A stretch of 64,000 nt of DNA. It comes from Syntrophus sp. PtaU1.Bin005. GTDB taxonomy: Bacteria; Desulfobacterota; Syntrophia; Syntrophales; Syntrophaceae. Position 1 is the first letter of the stretch; every line of letters starts with the position of its first letter. Location of the stretch: the NCBI GenBank assembly GCA_002067745.1, contig MVRU01000005.1:1-64000 (forward strand), written 5' to 3'. A model generated the notes under the pieces. It had not been told where the DNA came from. It was given only the letters and a program-made list of their open reading frames with translations, and did not search any database. The translations under genes and the position numbers were made by a program. Of the stretch, positions 26,221 through 34,598 are shown piece by piece.

Positions 26221-27807
26221 TCAAACGAACACACTGATCGAATTGGAGCGGACGGCTCCTTTCTGATTTCCCCCTTCTGCATCCGGCGTGAGATTTAACT
26301 GGATCGGCTCCTCACGATCCGTCTGACCGTGATCGTATTCGTTTCTTGTATGGCGCCATGGACCGCCGTCTCCCGAAAAATACTCCATGTTTGAATCCGT
26401 ATTTCCCTGGAGAAGAACGCTGTATCCATCCATCTTGTATCCCTGCTGGGACAACGCCGTCTTCAGAAGATCCGTCCCTGCCTGAAGCGACTGTTGAACT
26501 TCAGGAGAATCCGCCACAAAAAGGACGTTTACTTTGTTGTTCCTGATCCGGATGTCCAGGTCAAGGGAACCGAGATGCGGAGGATTGAGGGTCATTTTCA
26601 CCCGTCCGCCCTTGATGAAAATCTGTGAATTCTCTTCGATAATCGTATTGATGAGCGTTTGAGGAGAAAGGCCTCGTGGTTCTCCCGGCATCCGAGTCCA
26701 TGTAGTCGAATCACCGTGAGGGTTTCGAACGATCTCGATGGGCCCATGGCTTGAACCTTCCAAGGGGGAAATCCTGTCCTGGCGAACCATGGCTTCCATG
26801 GCATTCCCGGAATCGCCCGTCGGTGTGGAGGATTTTTCCGCAAGCTGTTCAAGTGACGCTTCCGTGTATCCTGATTTGGAACCGAACGCATTGTGATCCA
26901 GGTTTTTTCCCTGGTGTCCGGTTGGTGCCACTCCCTCCCGTTCCGACGTATGACCATAGCCTGCATGACCGTTTGAATCTTGAGACGATGGTGTCGAAAC
27001 CTTATCTGATGTTGATGGCTTCCATGGTCCGTTCAAGGGCGTTTCCGCCCCCGCTTTGCCCAGGGGCTCCTCGATCCCTCCTTGAACAGGAATCTTCGCC
27101 GCCCCGGAAGGGGAATCCACGGTGAGATCCGGGGCATCTCCAGGATGTTGTGCAGCATGCTCCGGTGCATATCCTTCAGATGCCGTTCCGCTGGAAGGGG
27201 TGATTCCGCCTCGTGGAACGATGGAAGGGCTTCGGCTTGAAGGAAAGGGATGAACTTCTCCGTCCCGGTCGACACTCAAAAAAGAGGCTGGCGGAGTATT
27301 TTGAAATCCGCCACCCGATGCGGATAGGCGGGGTGCAGATGACGCCATATACGGGAGTTCCGAACTCTCCGGGACATCCGTATCGATACCGGCCGTGATG
27401 ACAGGGATAAGACTGTCGTCTGGATCTACGGCGGGATATTCTTCCGCATTCATCACCGCAGCGTATGAGCGCTCTCCTTCAGAAGAGCCCGCTTCGATCT
27501 GAATCGAATCCGCAGATGCTGCGTCATTCCCAGGCTTTCCAGGGTCAAGATCCCTTTCCTCCTTTGAAGAAGAATCGAATATCCCTTTTCGATCCTGAGA
27601 AACGACCTCTTCTCCTTTCTTTACCTCTTCAAGGGTTTTATTAAAAGAAAGCCCCGGCAAGTCGGAACATTGGTTGTCATCTGAAGGCTTCCTCCTCATT
27701 GTGTCCCGGATGTCCGAAGAAGGCGATGACCTGTTTTCCTGACGAACGCCGTCCGTCAGCGTCTTCTTTCCGCCAGACAGTAGAATTCTGGACGCTATTG
27801 CATGCAT
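26221..27807 (-). CDS. fliK: FliK hook-length control protein
   Basis: Secreted molecular ruler that ends hook growth and triggers the FlhB switch. 528 residues from ATG 27807, with a GAGGT site. The longer in-frame start is excluded because it runs through the sigma-54 promoter. Residues 1-390 are Pro/Ser/Gly-rich and low in structure, as rulers are. The C-terminal Flg_hook domain reads GRVKMTLNPPHLGSLDLDIRIRNNKVNVLF with later LKTALSQQGYKMDGYSV. It is transcribed alone, since a terminator follows. flgD and flgE, common downstream neighbours, are absent. Confidence 0.92.
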   Translation of the reverse strand: MHAIASRILLSGGKKTLTDGVRQENRSSPSSDIRDTMRRKPSDDNQCSDLPGLSFNKTLEEVKKGEEVVSQDRKGIFDSSSKEERDLDPGKPGNDAASADSIQIEAGSSEGERSYAAVMNAEEYPAVDPDDSLIPVITAGIDTDVPESSELPYMASSAPRLSASGGGFQNTPPASFLSVDRDGEVHPFPSSRSPSIVPRGGITPSSGTASEGYAPEHAAQHPGDAPDLTVDSPSGAAKIPVQGGIEEPLGKAGAETPLNGPWKPSTSDKVSTPSSQDSNGHAGYGHTSEREGVAPTGHQGKNLDHNAFGSKSGYTEASLEQLAEKSSTPTGDSGNAMEAMVRQDRISPLEGSSHGPIEIVRNPHGDSTTWTRMPGEPRGLSPQTLINTIIEENSQIFIKGGRVKMTLNPPHLGSLDLDIRIRNNKVNVLFVADSPEVQQSLQAGTDLLKTALSQQGYKMDGYSVLLQGNTDSNMEYFSGDGGPWRHTRNEYDHGQTDREEPIQLNLTPDAEGGNQKGAVRSNSISVFV

Positions 27808-27841
27808 GATGTTTACCTCATGTCTCCGTTTTATCATCGTG

Positions 27842-27859
27842 TTAGCAGAGACCATGCCA
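27842..27859 (-). promoter_or_regulatory. Sigma-54 (RpoN) promoter of fliK
   Basis: Read on the minus strand: TGGCATGGTCTCTGCTAA. TGGCA, G7 and TGCT match TGGCACG-N4-TTGCW with exact 10-base spacing between GG and GC. Transcription is predicted near 27832, about 25 bases before the fliK ATG. Confidence 0.85.
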
Positions 27860-27917
27860 TATAAATAAACCAGATATTACAATAAGATACCAACTTATCT
27901 CCCTGCAATGGGGCAGA

Positions 27918-27939
27918 ATTGGGGAAATTTGTTCCCAAT
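27918..27939. promoter_or_regulatory. Inverted repeat upstream of the fliK sigma-54 promoter
   Basis: ATTGGGGAA (27918-27926) is mirrored by TTCCCAAT (27932-27939), an 8-bp palindrome with one extra G and a 5-base centre. It lies about 86-107 bases upstream of the predicted fliK start, the usual place for an NtrC-type activator site, and also upstream of the divergent PTS genes. The function is inferred from position only. Confidence 0.4.
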
Positions 27940-28104
27940 CCTCCCGTCCCGTTATTCATGAGCTGGAAGTTTCTTCCCTTCAACCGGAGATCCGTGTGTT
28001 CCGTTGCTCAAGAAAGGATGGTTTTCTCATAATTCTTGACATCTCTTGATGAATTTATTAGCGTCACCCTGCCATGTGGTGTTGTACCAGGGAGGAACAC
28101 AAGT

Positions 28105-28515
28105 ATGATTGGGGTTTTAATTGTAACACACGGGAATGTCGGCGGTGAGTTAATCAAGGCGGCGGAGATTATCAAAGGCCCCTTGAAATCCCTTCTTCAC
28201 GTATCTGTCGACACGTTCAACAGCGTTGAATCCCTGAAGAAAGAAATCAGCTCATCCATCAAAAAGATCGATGCGGGTCAAGGCGTGTTGATTCTCACAG
28301 ATCTTTTCGGCGGAACGCCATCCAACCTGTCTCTTTCATTTTTGAAAAAGGACAGGGTGGAAGTGGTGACGGGAGTGAATCTCCCGATGCTACTGAAGGT
28401 ATCCGACATTCGCCAGGATATGAGTCTTCGGGATTTTGCCGCCCATGTGACGGAATACGGCAGAAAGAACATCTACCTGGCCAGCGAGGTATTAGACAAG
28501 AAAATTGCCGAATAA
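28105..28515 (+). CDS. PTS system EIIA component, mannose/fructose family
   Basis: Phosphocarrier protein of 136 residues that takes phosphate from HPr. The phospho-acceptor is His 9 in LIVTHGN, and the family loop LILTDLFGGTPSNLSL follows in the middle. The start ATG at 28105 has a GGGAGGA site; a longer frame opening at 28036 lacks one. First of three PTS genes, divergent from fliK. No EI or HPr gene is in the window, so the phosphate source is elsewhere. Confidence 0.92.
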   Translation: MIGVLIVTHGNVGGELIKAAEIIKGPLKSLLHVSVDTFNSVESLKKEISSSIKKIDAGQGVLILTDLFGGTPSNLSLSFLKKDRVEVVTGVNLPMLLKVSDIRQDMSLRDFAAHVTEYGRKNIYLASEVLDKKIAE

Positions 28516-28519
28516 GACC

Positions 28520-29020
28520 ATGCAGAACGATTATGACATAGTCCTTGTGCGAGTGGATGACCGCCTTATTCATGGACAAATCCTTGAAGCATGGCTCCCC
28601 TTTTTAAAGGCCTCATGCATCATTGTGGCCGATGACGGGGTAGCCGCTGATTTTTTTCGCGAAACGGTGATGAGAATGGCGGTTCCCAATGAAACGGAAG
28701 TCCTTTTCCGATCCATAAATGACTTGTCGGGAAATTATCGCTGCAAACCCGAAAACGGCAAACGGACGCTCGTTCTTTTTTCATGCATTTCCGACGCGGT
28801 ACGTGCCTATGAATCCGGCTTCCGTTTTTCACAGCTCAATATAGGCAACGTCTATAACGAGAACGGAGAAAGGATCTGTTCCCCTTCCGTTCTCTTGGGT
28901 TCTCAGGATATGGATTTCCTGAAGGATCTTGTCAGAGACAATGTCACCATCCAAGTACAGCGCGTTCCAAGGGAGAGATCCTTCGATTTCAAAAATTTCT
29001 TAACGGCGCAGAGGCCTTAA
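28520..29020 (+). CDS. PTS system EIIB component, mannose/sorbose family
   Basis: 166 residues from ATG 28520, 4 bases after the EIIA stop. The phosphorylated His is His 18 in VRVDDRLIHGQILEAW, the family signature, followed by ADDGVAADFFRETVMRMAVP. The C-terminal part keeps LNIGNVYNENG-type spacing. It would transfer phosphate from EIIA to a sugar in the EIIC/EIID channel, but EIID is missing here. Confidence 0.9.
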   Translation: MQNDYDIVLVRVDDRLIHGQILEAWLPFLKASCIIVADDGVAADFFRETVMRMAVPNETEVLFRSINDLSGNYRCKPENGKRTLVLFSCISDAVRAYESGFRFSQLNIGNVYNENGERICSPSVLLGSQDMDFLKDLVRDNVTIQVQRVPRERSFDFKNFLTAQRP

Positions 29021-29048
29021 AGATTTCAAGGAATGGACTGGCTTCCCG

Positions 29049-29744
29049 ATGGTTCTCCAATGCCTTATGATTTCACTGCTTGGGGGAGTGATCTGCCTTG
29101 ACAGAATCGTGATTCAAAGCATGATCGCCAGGCCTGTCGTGGCGGCTCCACTTATGGGCTTTTTTTTAGGCGATCCTTACACCGGCCTGATGATCGGCGC
29201 TGTCATCGAGTTGTTCTGGATAGATCGATTGCCCATCGGCACCCTGATTCCTCCCAACGATTCTCTGGCGGCGATTCTGGTGACGGCGTCCTGCATCATT
29301 TCCAGCGGGCTTGTCGGCCATTCGTCACGGCAGATCATGGCCTTTTCCCTCCTGATCTATCTCCCCTGCGGTTATATCGGCCAGAAGATGGACGTCTTTT
29401 TCGTTTCCCTGAATGACCGCCTGGCCAGGGCAGCTCTTCGAAGCGCCGAAAAAGCCGATCTTCATGGGGTCCAGGCCCTGCACCTTCTGTCTCTTCTCAT
29501 CTATCTGTGCCTGTCCGTTTGCTTCCTTTTCTTCTTTCTGTGGCCGGGAATCGCCGCAACCGCTTTTCTCTTTCCTCTATTTTCCCCGTCCGTATTAGAA
29601 GCCCTGAATATCATCTTTTTTTTCTTTCCCCTCCTGGGGATTGCCGTCGCGTTGAACACGATCCACCTGAGGGGCATGGTTCCCGTCTTCTGCTGCATTT
29701 TTCTTCTGGCCAGCATGATCTTGGAGATCGGGCATGTTCTCTGA
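29049..29744 (+). CDS. PTS system EIIC component, mannose/sorbose family
   Basis: Membrane channel subunit, 231 residues with six to seven hydrophobic segments. Typical pattern near the N-terminus: ISLLGGVICLDRIVIQSMIARPVVAAPLMGFFLGDPYTGLMIGAVIELFW. In this family EIIC works with EIID, and no EIID gene follows; the next gene is rimI, whose ATG overlaps this stop by 11 bases. The three genes may act as a sensor, or may recruit EIID from another locus. Confidence 0.85.
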   Translation: MVLQCLMISLLGGVICLDRIVIQSMIARPVVAAPLMGFFLGDPYTGLMIGAVIELFWIDRLPIGTLIPPNDSLAAILVTASCIISSGLVGHSSRQIMAFSLLIYLPCGYIGQKMDVFFVSLNDRLARAALRSAEKADLHGVQALHLLSLLIYLCLSVCFLFFFLWPGIAATAFLFPLFSPSVLEALNIIFFFFPLLGIAVALNTIHLRGMVPVFCCIFLLASMILEIGHVL

Positions 29745-30219
29745 TTTCCGCAGGGGCGATCACGGCATTCTCCGCGCGATGGATCAGGAAGATCTGGACG
29801 AGGTCATGGCCGTCGAAAAGGCCAGCTTTCAAGCCCCTTGGACAAGGGCCATGTTTCTCCAGGAGCTTTCGACACCCATCTCGAGATGCGTTACCCTCCG
29901 GGATCCGGAGGGGGAAGGCATGAGGCTTGCGGGCTATATGATTTACTGGATGTTTGCACAGGAGGCGCACCTCCAGAAGATTGCCGTAAGACCTGAATGC
30001 CGGCGCCGACATGCGGCAGACTGCTTGATGAAGGCGCTGCTGCAAACAGCGCGTGAAGAGCGGTGCCGGACCGTTATCCTGGAAGTGCGCCGGTCGAATA
30101 CGGCGGCACGGAAGCTCTATGAGAAGTTCGGACTTACCGTAAAGGGCATCCGGAGTTCCTACTATCCCGAGGAAGGAGAGGACGCCCTGATCATGGGAGC
30201 GGATCTGAAGGAATGTTGA
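29734..30219 (+). CDS. rimI: RimI-type ribosomal-protein N-acetyltransferase (GNAT)
   Basis: Acetyltransferase of the GNAT fold that in its family modifies the N-terminus of ribosomal protein S18. 161 residues. Motif A reads QKIAVRPECRRRHAADCLMKALLQTA. VILEVRRSNTAARKLYEKFGLTVKGIRSSYY is the characteristic RimI block. Its start overlaps the EIIC gene, so it is translated from the PTS transcript. Substrate not shown by the sequence. Confidence 0.85.
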   Translation: MFSDFRRGDHGILRAMDQEDLDEVMAVEKASFQAPWTRAMFLQELSTPISRCVTLRDPEGEGMRLAGYMIYWMFAQEAHLQKIAVRPECRRRHAADCLMKALLQTAREERCRTVILEVRRSNTAARKLYEKFGLTVKGIRSSYYPEEGEDALIMGADLKEC

Positions 30220-30279
30220 CGGTGCGAAGAAATTTTGCAGGAGATCGTATTCCAATTTCGCCGCAAAAATGCTATGCAA

Positions 30280-30368
30280 CGCCAGGCTGAAGAGGCGCTG
30301 GCGGGATGAAGCCCGGATATCTCCGGATATCTGAGGAGGGGCCTGACTGAAAACCGGCTTTTTTTCAG
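30280..30368 (+). promoter_or_regulatory. Structured leader before pyrK
   Basis: The 180-base gap between rimI and pyrK holds two possible hairpins. CGCCAG (30280-30285) pairs with CTGGCG (30298-30303). CTGAAAA (30347-30353) pairs with TTTTCAG (30362-30368), with T-rich bases between the arms. A tandem repeat CCGGATATCT x2 (30313-30332) lies between them. It could be a pyrimidine-responsive attenuator, but no known PyrR-type element is recognised. Confidence 0.3.
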
Positions 30369-30399
30369 CGCCTGGACATGAAGTTCACCATCAGGGAGG

Positions 30400-31236
30400 A
30401 TGACGGCCGCCATCATGCACCCCGTTCCATTGTTTATAAAGGGCAGGATTCTCGATAACCTGGAAGCTGTCCGCGGACATTTTCTTCTTCGGCTGAAGCT
30501 TCCGCCGGCCTTTCATCACCCCGTGCCGGGTCAGTTCGTCATGATCCGGGTCACGGAATCGCAGACGCCTCTGCTTGCGCGACCGATGAGCATTTACGCC
30601 TTTGAAAAAGGAGCGGGGCACTCGGTCCTGGAAATTTTCTACCGGGTGGCCGGTGCTGGTACAAGGATTCTCTCAGGTCTCAAACCAGGCGACGAGCTCT
30701 CTCTTCTCGGCCCGCTGGGAAATGGTTTTTCAGGAAACCAGGAGGCCAGACGCGCTATCCTCATTGCGGGCGGGATCGGCATTTCTCCTCTGACGTTTCT
30801 TGCCGCCTCCCTGAGCCCTATCCGGGAGCCTTTCCCCGTCGAGATGACGGCCTATGTCGGGGCGCAGCGCAAAGAGGCCCTGGCTGGACTGGATCGACTT
30901 TCGGCGGTATGCCCGGACATAAGGATCTGTACCGATGATGGCAGTATGGGATATGGCGGGAGAGTCACCGAGCTTTTCGAACGGGAGCTTGACGCTTTCG
31001 ACCCGCAGGGCTGCGCTGTCTATGCCTGTGGACCCCGCGCCATGATGAAGCGCCTCGCGGAGCTGCTGGAGAAGCATCCCCTTCCCTGTCAGGTATCCGT
31101 CGAGGAAAGGATGGCCTGCGGCCTTGGCGCCTGCCTGGGCTGTGCCGTAGCCGTGCGAACGCCGGGGGGAGACGTGGCGTTCATGCGGGCATGCAAGGAT
31201 GGACCCGTTTTCGATATCCGCCGGATCGACTGGTGA
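30400..31236 (+). CDS. pyrK: PyrK, electron-transfer subunit of dihydroorotate dehydrogenase
   Basis: FAD- and [2Fe-2S]-containing subunit that passes electrons from dihydroorotate oxidation to NAD. 278 residues. The FAD part has ARPMSIYAFEKG, the NAD part ILIAGGIGISPLTF and YACGPRAMM, and the Cys cluster sits at the C-terminus as CGLGACLGC plus a later Cys (MRACKDGP). The start is uncertain: ATG at 30400 overlaps the GGGAGGA site, and ATG at 30415 is 14 bases from it. It pairs with pyrD downstream. Confidence 0.93.
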   Translation: MTAAIMHPVPLFIKGRILDNLEAVRGHFLLRLKLPPAFHHPVPGQFVMIRVTESQTPLLARPMSIYAFEKGAGHSVLEIFYRVAGAGTRILSGLKPGDELSLLGPLGNGFSGNQEARRAILIAGGIGISPLTFLAASLSPIREPFPVEMTAYVGAQRKEALAGLDRLSAVCPDIRICTDDGSMGYGGRVTELFERELDAFDPQGCAVYACGPRAMMKRLAELLEKHPLPCQVSVEERMACGLGACLGCAVAVRTPGGDVAFMRACKDGPVFDIRRIDW

Positions 31237-31356
31237 TCCAACCGGAACGGGATGAAGCGGAAGACACTTTGGGCCGAAGGTACCGGGAGTGTTCCATCAC
31301 GGAGCGTCATGACCACTTGTCTTCAGGAAGGATTGCCCATTATGACCATCATGGCT

Positions 31357-31390
31357 GGTATGGGGTGCCGTGACAACGGCACCCCATACC
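31357..31390. repeat. Perfect 15-bp inverted repeat between pyrK and pyrD
   Basis: GGTATGGGGTGCCGT (31357-31371) and ACGGCACCCCATACC (31376-31390) are exact complements around a 4-base loop (GACA). No T run follows on either strand, so it is not a standard terminator. It lies in the 186-base pyrK-pyrD gap, about 20 bases before the pyrD ribosome site (AAGGAG at 31411-31416). Confidence 0.9.
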
Positions 31391-31422
31391 GGAAGCTCCT
31401 GCAGAATGGAAAGGAGAATTGA

Positions 31423-32355
31423 GTGCGGCCATCTTCTTTACAACCCTCGCTGAGTGTCGACATTGGTCCGCTTTCCCTCCGGAATCCCGTTATGACGGCA
31501 TCCGGGACCTTCGGATATGGTGAGGAATACGCTCCCTTTGTCGACTTGAACCGCCTGGGGGCACTGATCGTCAAGGGATTGTCCCTTGAGCCGAGGGCAG
31601 GAAACCCTCCCCCGCGCCTGGCCGAAACGCCGTCGGGCCTGCTCAACGCCGTCGGGTTGCAGAATATCGGCGTCAAGGCTTTCGTCAAGGAAAAGCTTCC
31701 CTTTTTGAAGGAATATTCAACGGCGATCATCGCCAACATCTTCGGCGAAACCGTCGATGAGTACGGAAAGGTCGCGGAAATTCTCGGGATGGCCGACGGC
31801 CTGTCCGCATTGGAAGTGAACATCTCCTGCCCCAATGTCAAGAAGGGGGGGATTGCCTTCGGGTCATCTCCCGAAATGGCCGCCGAGGTGACAAAAAGGG
31901 TCCGGGAGGCAACGGATCTTCCCATGATCATGAAGCTGTCACCCAATGTGACCGACATTTCACACATTGCGGAAAGTGTGGAGTCCGCCGGTGCCGATGC
32001 CGTGTCGCTCATCAACACCCTGGCCGGGATGGCTGTGGACGTGGAACATCGCAAGCCCGTCCTGTACAATGTGACTGGCGGTCTTTCAGGGCCGGCCATC
32101 AAACCGGTCGCTCTGCGGATGGTCTGGCAGGTCGTAAACAGGGTAAACATTCCGGTCATCGGTCTGGGCGGCATCATGTGCCCGAACGATGCCCTGGAAT
32201 TTCTCATTGTCGGGGCAAGGGCCGTTGAGGTGGGAACGGCCAGTTTTCTGAATCCCCATGCCACCATGAACATTCTGGAGGGAATCGAAACGTATCTTCG
32301 TGAGCATTCCATTTCCGATATCGGGGACCTGATCGGAACCCTCGAGAGACCTTGA
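31423..32355 (+). CDS. pyrD: PyrD, dihydroorotate dehydrogenase class 1B
   Basis: Oxidises dihydroorotate to orotate in pyrimidine synthesis, with FMN. 310 residues from a GTG at 31423, 6 bases after AAGGAG. The catalytic base Cys 136 is in EVNISCPNV. The phosphate-binding end shows VIGLGGIMCPNDALEFLIVGARAVEVGTA. The early block NPVMTASGTFGYGEEY is class 1. Class 1B enzymes work as a complex with PyrK, the gene just upstream, and use NAD, which suits an anaerobe. Confidence 0.96.
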   Translation: MRPSSLQPSLSVDIGPLSLRNPVMTASGTFGYGEEYAPFVDLNRLGALIVKGLSLEPRAGNPPPRLAETPSGLLNAVGLQNIGVKAFVKEKLPFLKEYSTAIIANIFGETVDEYGKVAEILGMADGLSALEVNISCPNVKKGGIAFGSSPEMAAEVTKRVREATDLPMIMKLSPNVTDISHIAESVESAGADAVSLINTLAGMAVDVEHRKPVLYNVTGGLSGPAIKPVALRMVWQVVNRVNIPVIGLGGIMCPNDALEFLIVGARAVEVGTASFLNPHATMNILEGIETYLREHSISDIGDLIGTLERP

Positions 32356-32400
32356 AGTAATTAATCAGACAATTTTCATTTTGAAGGAGAATTTCCGAAA

Positions 32401-34584
32401 GTGGACGATACCAAAGCCAATAGGACTGCACAAAATCTGACACCTCCTCACTTTATGCTGCCGGAGGGGGATTATCGAAAGTTGACTGCCCCCGAATCGG
32501 TTGCCCTCCTGGGAGTCACTCGCCGCACAGGAAAAGGCAGCAACAACCCACTGGAGGTTCTCCTGGAATGGGGGTATCGGGGAAAGATTTATCCCGTCAA
32601 TATTGCAGGGGGTGAAATCCTGGGCTATCCCGCCTATACCTCACTGCTGGACGCCCCGGAGGTTCCCGACCTTGCCGTCATCTGCTCCCCGAGAGACACG
32701 GTGCCGGAATTTTTCCGTCAGTGCGCGGAAAAAGGGGTCCGCATCGTGATTATCGTGGCTCAGGGCTTTACGGACGGCGATGGAGACGGGGTGGCGATGC
32801 ACAATGAAATCATGAAACTGGCCGGTGAAAAAGGCATCCGCATCATCGGTCCGAACACCCTGGGTGTCGTAAACAATTTCAACTCCTTCTGCACCTCCTT
32901 CATGCGTTTCATCAATCCCCTTGCCCCGGTAGGGATCCTCGGCCAGTCCGGCATTTACGTGGTGGGCAATGCCGGCTTGATGGGCGGTACGGGCCTGTGC
33001 ATCGATACCGGCAATACCGCCGATGTGGAATATGCGGAACTGATCGGGCATATGGCCCGGGATCCGAAACTTTCCGTCATCAACATCTACATGGAAGGCG
33101 TGCGGGACGGGGCCCGCTTCATGGAGGCCGCCCGTGATGCCGTTGCCCATAAGCCGGTGGTCATTTTCAAGATCGGATCCAGTCCGGCAGGGGCGCTTGC
33201 CGCCGGATCGCATACCGGCTCCATGACCGGCGAGGATCGGATCTATGAGGCAGCTTTCCGGCAGAGCGGCCTCATCCGGGCTGCGACGACGGATGACGTG
33301 ATGGATTTGAACAGGACGTTCCAGACCTTCAAGGGAATCGGGGGAAACCGGATCGGGGTCATGACCATTTCAGGCGGTGCCGGCATCAATGCCGTCGATG
33401 CCTTCGCCCGATGCGGCCTCCAGGTGGCGGAGCTGAGCGAGGAGACCAGGAATACGATTGCGGAACTGTCTCCAGGCTGGTTTCGTGTGCACAACCCCAT
33501 TGACGTCTGGCCAGCCGCCATGAAATACGGATACCCGGAAGTCTACCGGAGGACCTTGGCGGCCATGATGAACGACCCCGGGGTGGATGCCGTGGTCTGC
33601 GTCACCGGCTCTTTCCTGGAAAAGGAAAAGGACTTCCTCGATGTCACCGGCATTCTTCACGCCGCCGCCGCCGAGCATCCCGAAAAGCCCATCGTGGCCT
33701 GGACTTACGGAGGTCGCTGGCTGGAGTACATTGCCGAGCTGGAAAAAGAAAAGAATGTCGTGGCCTTTTCTTCCCTCGACCGGGCAGCCGCATCTCTGGC
33801 TGCCCTGTACCGCTACGGTCACATTTTCCAGCCTCGCGCCGTGAAGTTCCTCACGGAATCGTCTTCGTCCATCCCCCGCCTTTCACTCCCTGCGGCGCAG
33901 AAAGAGGGGGAACGCCTGATTGCCGCGTCATCCCCTGGATTTATGAGCCAGGAGCGCGCCCTTGCCCTTCTGGAGGCCTATGGCCTTGCCGGGGCCAGGC
34001 GGGAAAAAGCTGAGAATGCGGAAGCCGCCGTCGCTGCGGCGGAAAGGATCGGCTATCCCGTTGTCCTGAAGATTTCCAGTCCGGACATCATCCACAAGTC
34101 CGATGTGGGAGGGATTCGGCTGAATATTCCAAACGCGGACGCATTGAAAAAAGCCTGCGAAGAGATGCTTGCCTCGGCAGGAAAGCAATGCCCGATGGCG
34201 CGCCTGGAAGGGTTCCTCGTTCAGGAGCACCTCAACGGGGGGACGGAACTCCTTCTGGGGTGCAAGAGGGACAGCCAGTTTGGTCCCGTCATTGCCTTCG
34301 GCAGTGGTGGGGTCTTTACGGAAATCTACGCGGACATCGCGCTGAGGATACCGCCCCTGGACAGGGATGAAATCCTGGCAATGATCGACGAAACGAAGGT
34401 CAGCCGGATTCTGAAGGGCTACCGCAACGTGCCCGCGGCAGACATTTCGGGACTTGTCAAGGCGATCCAGTCCTTCTCAGCGCTCGTTACGGATTTTCCC
34501 ACCATCCAGGAGGTGGACATCAACCCGCTGCTGGCGCAACCGGAACGCCTCGTCGTTCTGGATGCCAGAATACGCCTGGGATAA
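32401..34584 (+). CDS. Acyl-CoA synthetase (ADP-forming), fused alpha and beta subunits
   Basis: Converts an acyl-CoA, ADP and phosphate into acid, CoA and ATP, or the reverse. 727 residues. Order: CoA-binding Rossmann domain (about 20-150), two succinyl-CoA-ligase-like domains with the phospho-His 271 in GSHTGSMTGED, and a C-terminal ATP-grasp domain (about 510-727, VVLKISSPDIIHKSDVGG). GTG start after AAGGAG. In fermenters and syntrophs such enzymes make ATP from acyl-CoA. The acid used cannot be told from sequence. An MBL hydrolase gene follows after 14 bases. Confidence 0.92.
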   Translation: MDDTKANRTAQNLTPPHFMLPEGDYRKLTAPESVALLGVTRRTGKGSNNPLEVLLEWGYRGKIYPVNIAGGEILGYPAYTSLLDAPEVPDLAVICSPRDTVPEFFRQCAEKGVRIVIIVAQGFTDGDGDGVAMHNEIMKLAGEKGIRIIGPNTLGVVNNFNSFCTSFMRFINPLAPVGILGQSGIYVVGNAGLMGGTGLCIDTGNTADVEYAELIGHMARDPKLSVINIYMEGVRDGARFMEAARDAVAHKPVVIFKIGSSPAGALAAGSHTGSMTGEDRIYEAAFRQSGLIRAATTDDVMDLNRTFQTFKGIGGNRIGVMTISGGAGINAVDAFARCGLQVAELSEETRNTIAELSPGWFRVHNPIDVWPAAMKYGYPEVYRRTLAAMMNDPGVDAVVCVTGSFLEKEKDFLDVTGILHAAAAEHPEKPIVAWTYGGRWLEYIAELEKEKNVVAFSSLDRAAASLAALYRYGHIFQPRAVKFLTESSSSIPRLSLPAAQKEGERLIAASSPGFMSQERALALLEAYGLAGARREKAENAEAAVAAAERIGYPVVLKISSPDIIHKSDVGGIRLNIPNADALKKACEEMLASAGKQCPMARLEGFLVQEHLNGGTELLLGCKRDSQFGPVIAFGSGGVFTEIYADIALRIPPLDRDEILAMIDETKVSRILKGYRNVPAADISGLVKAIQSFSALVTDFPTIQEVDINPLLAQPERLVVLDARIRLG

Positions 34585-34598
34585 AATTCGGAGGACTT

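Noticed and set aside
28036-28064. Sigma-70 promoter (TTGACA at 28036-28041) for the PTS genes
   Set aside because: The -35 is perfect, but the best -10 at 17 bases (TAGCGT) matches only 3 of 6, so it is not listed as a feature.
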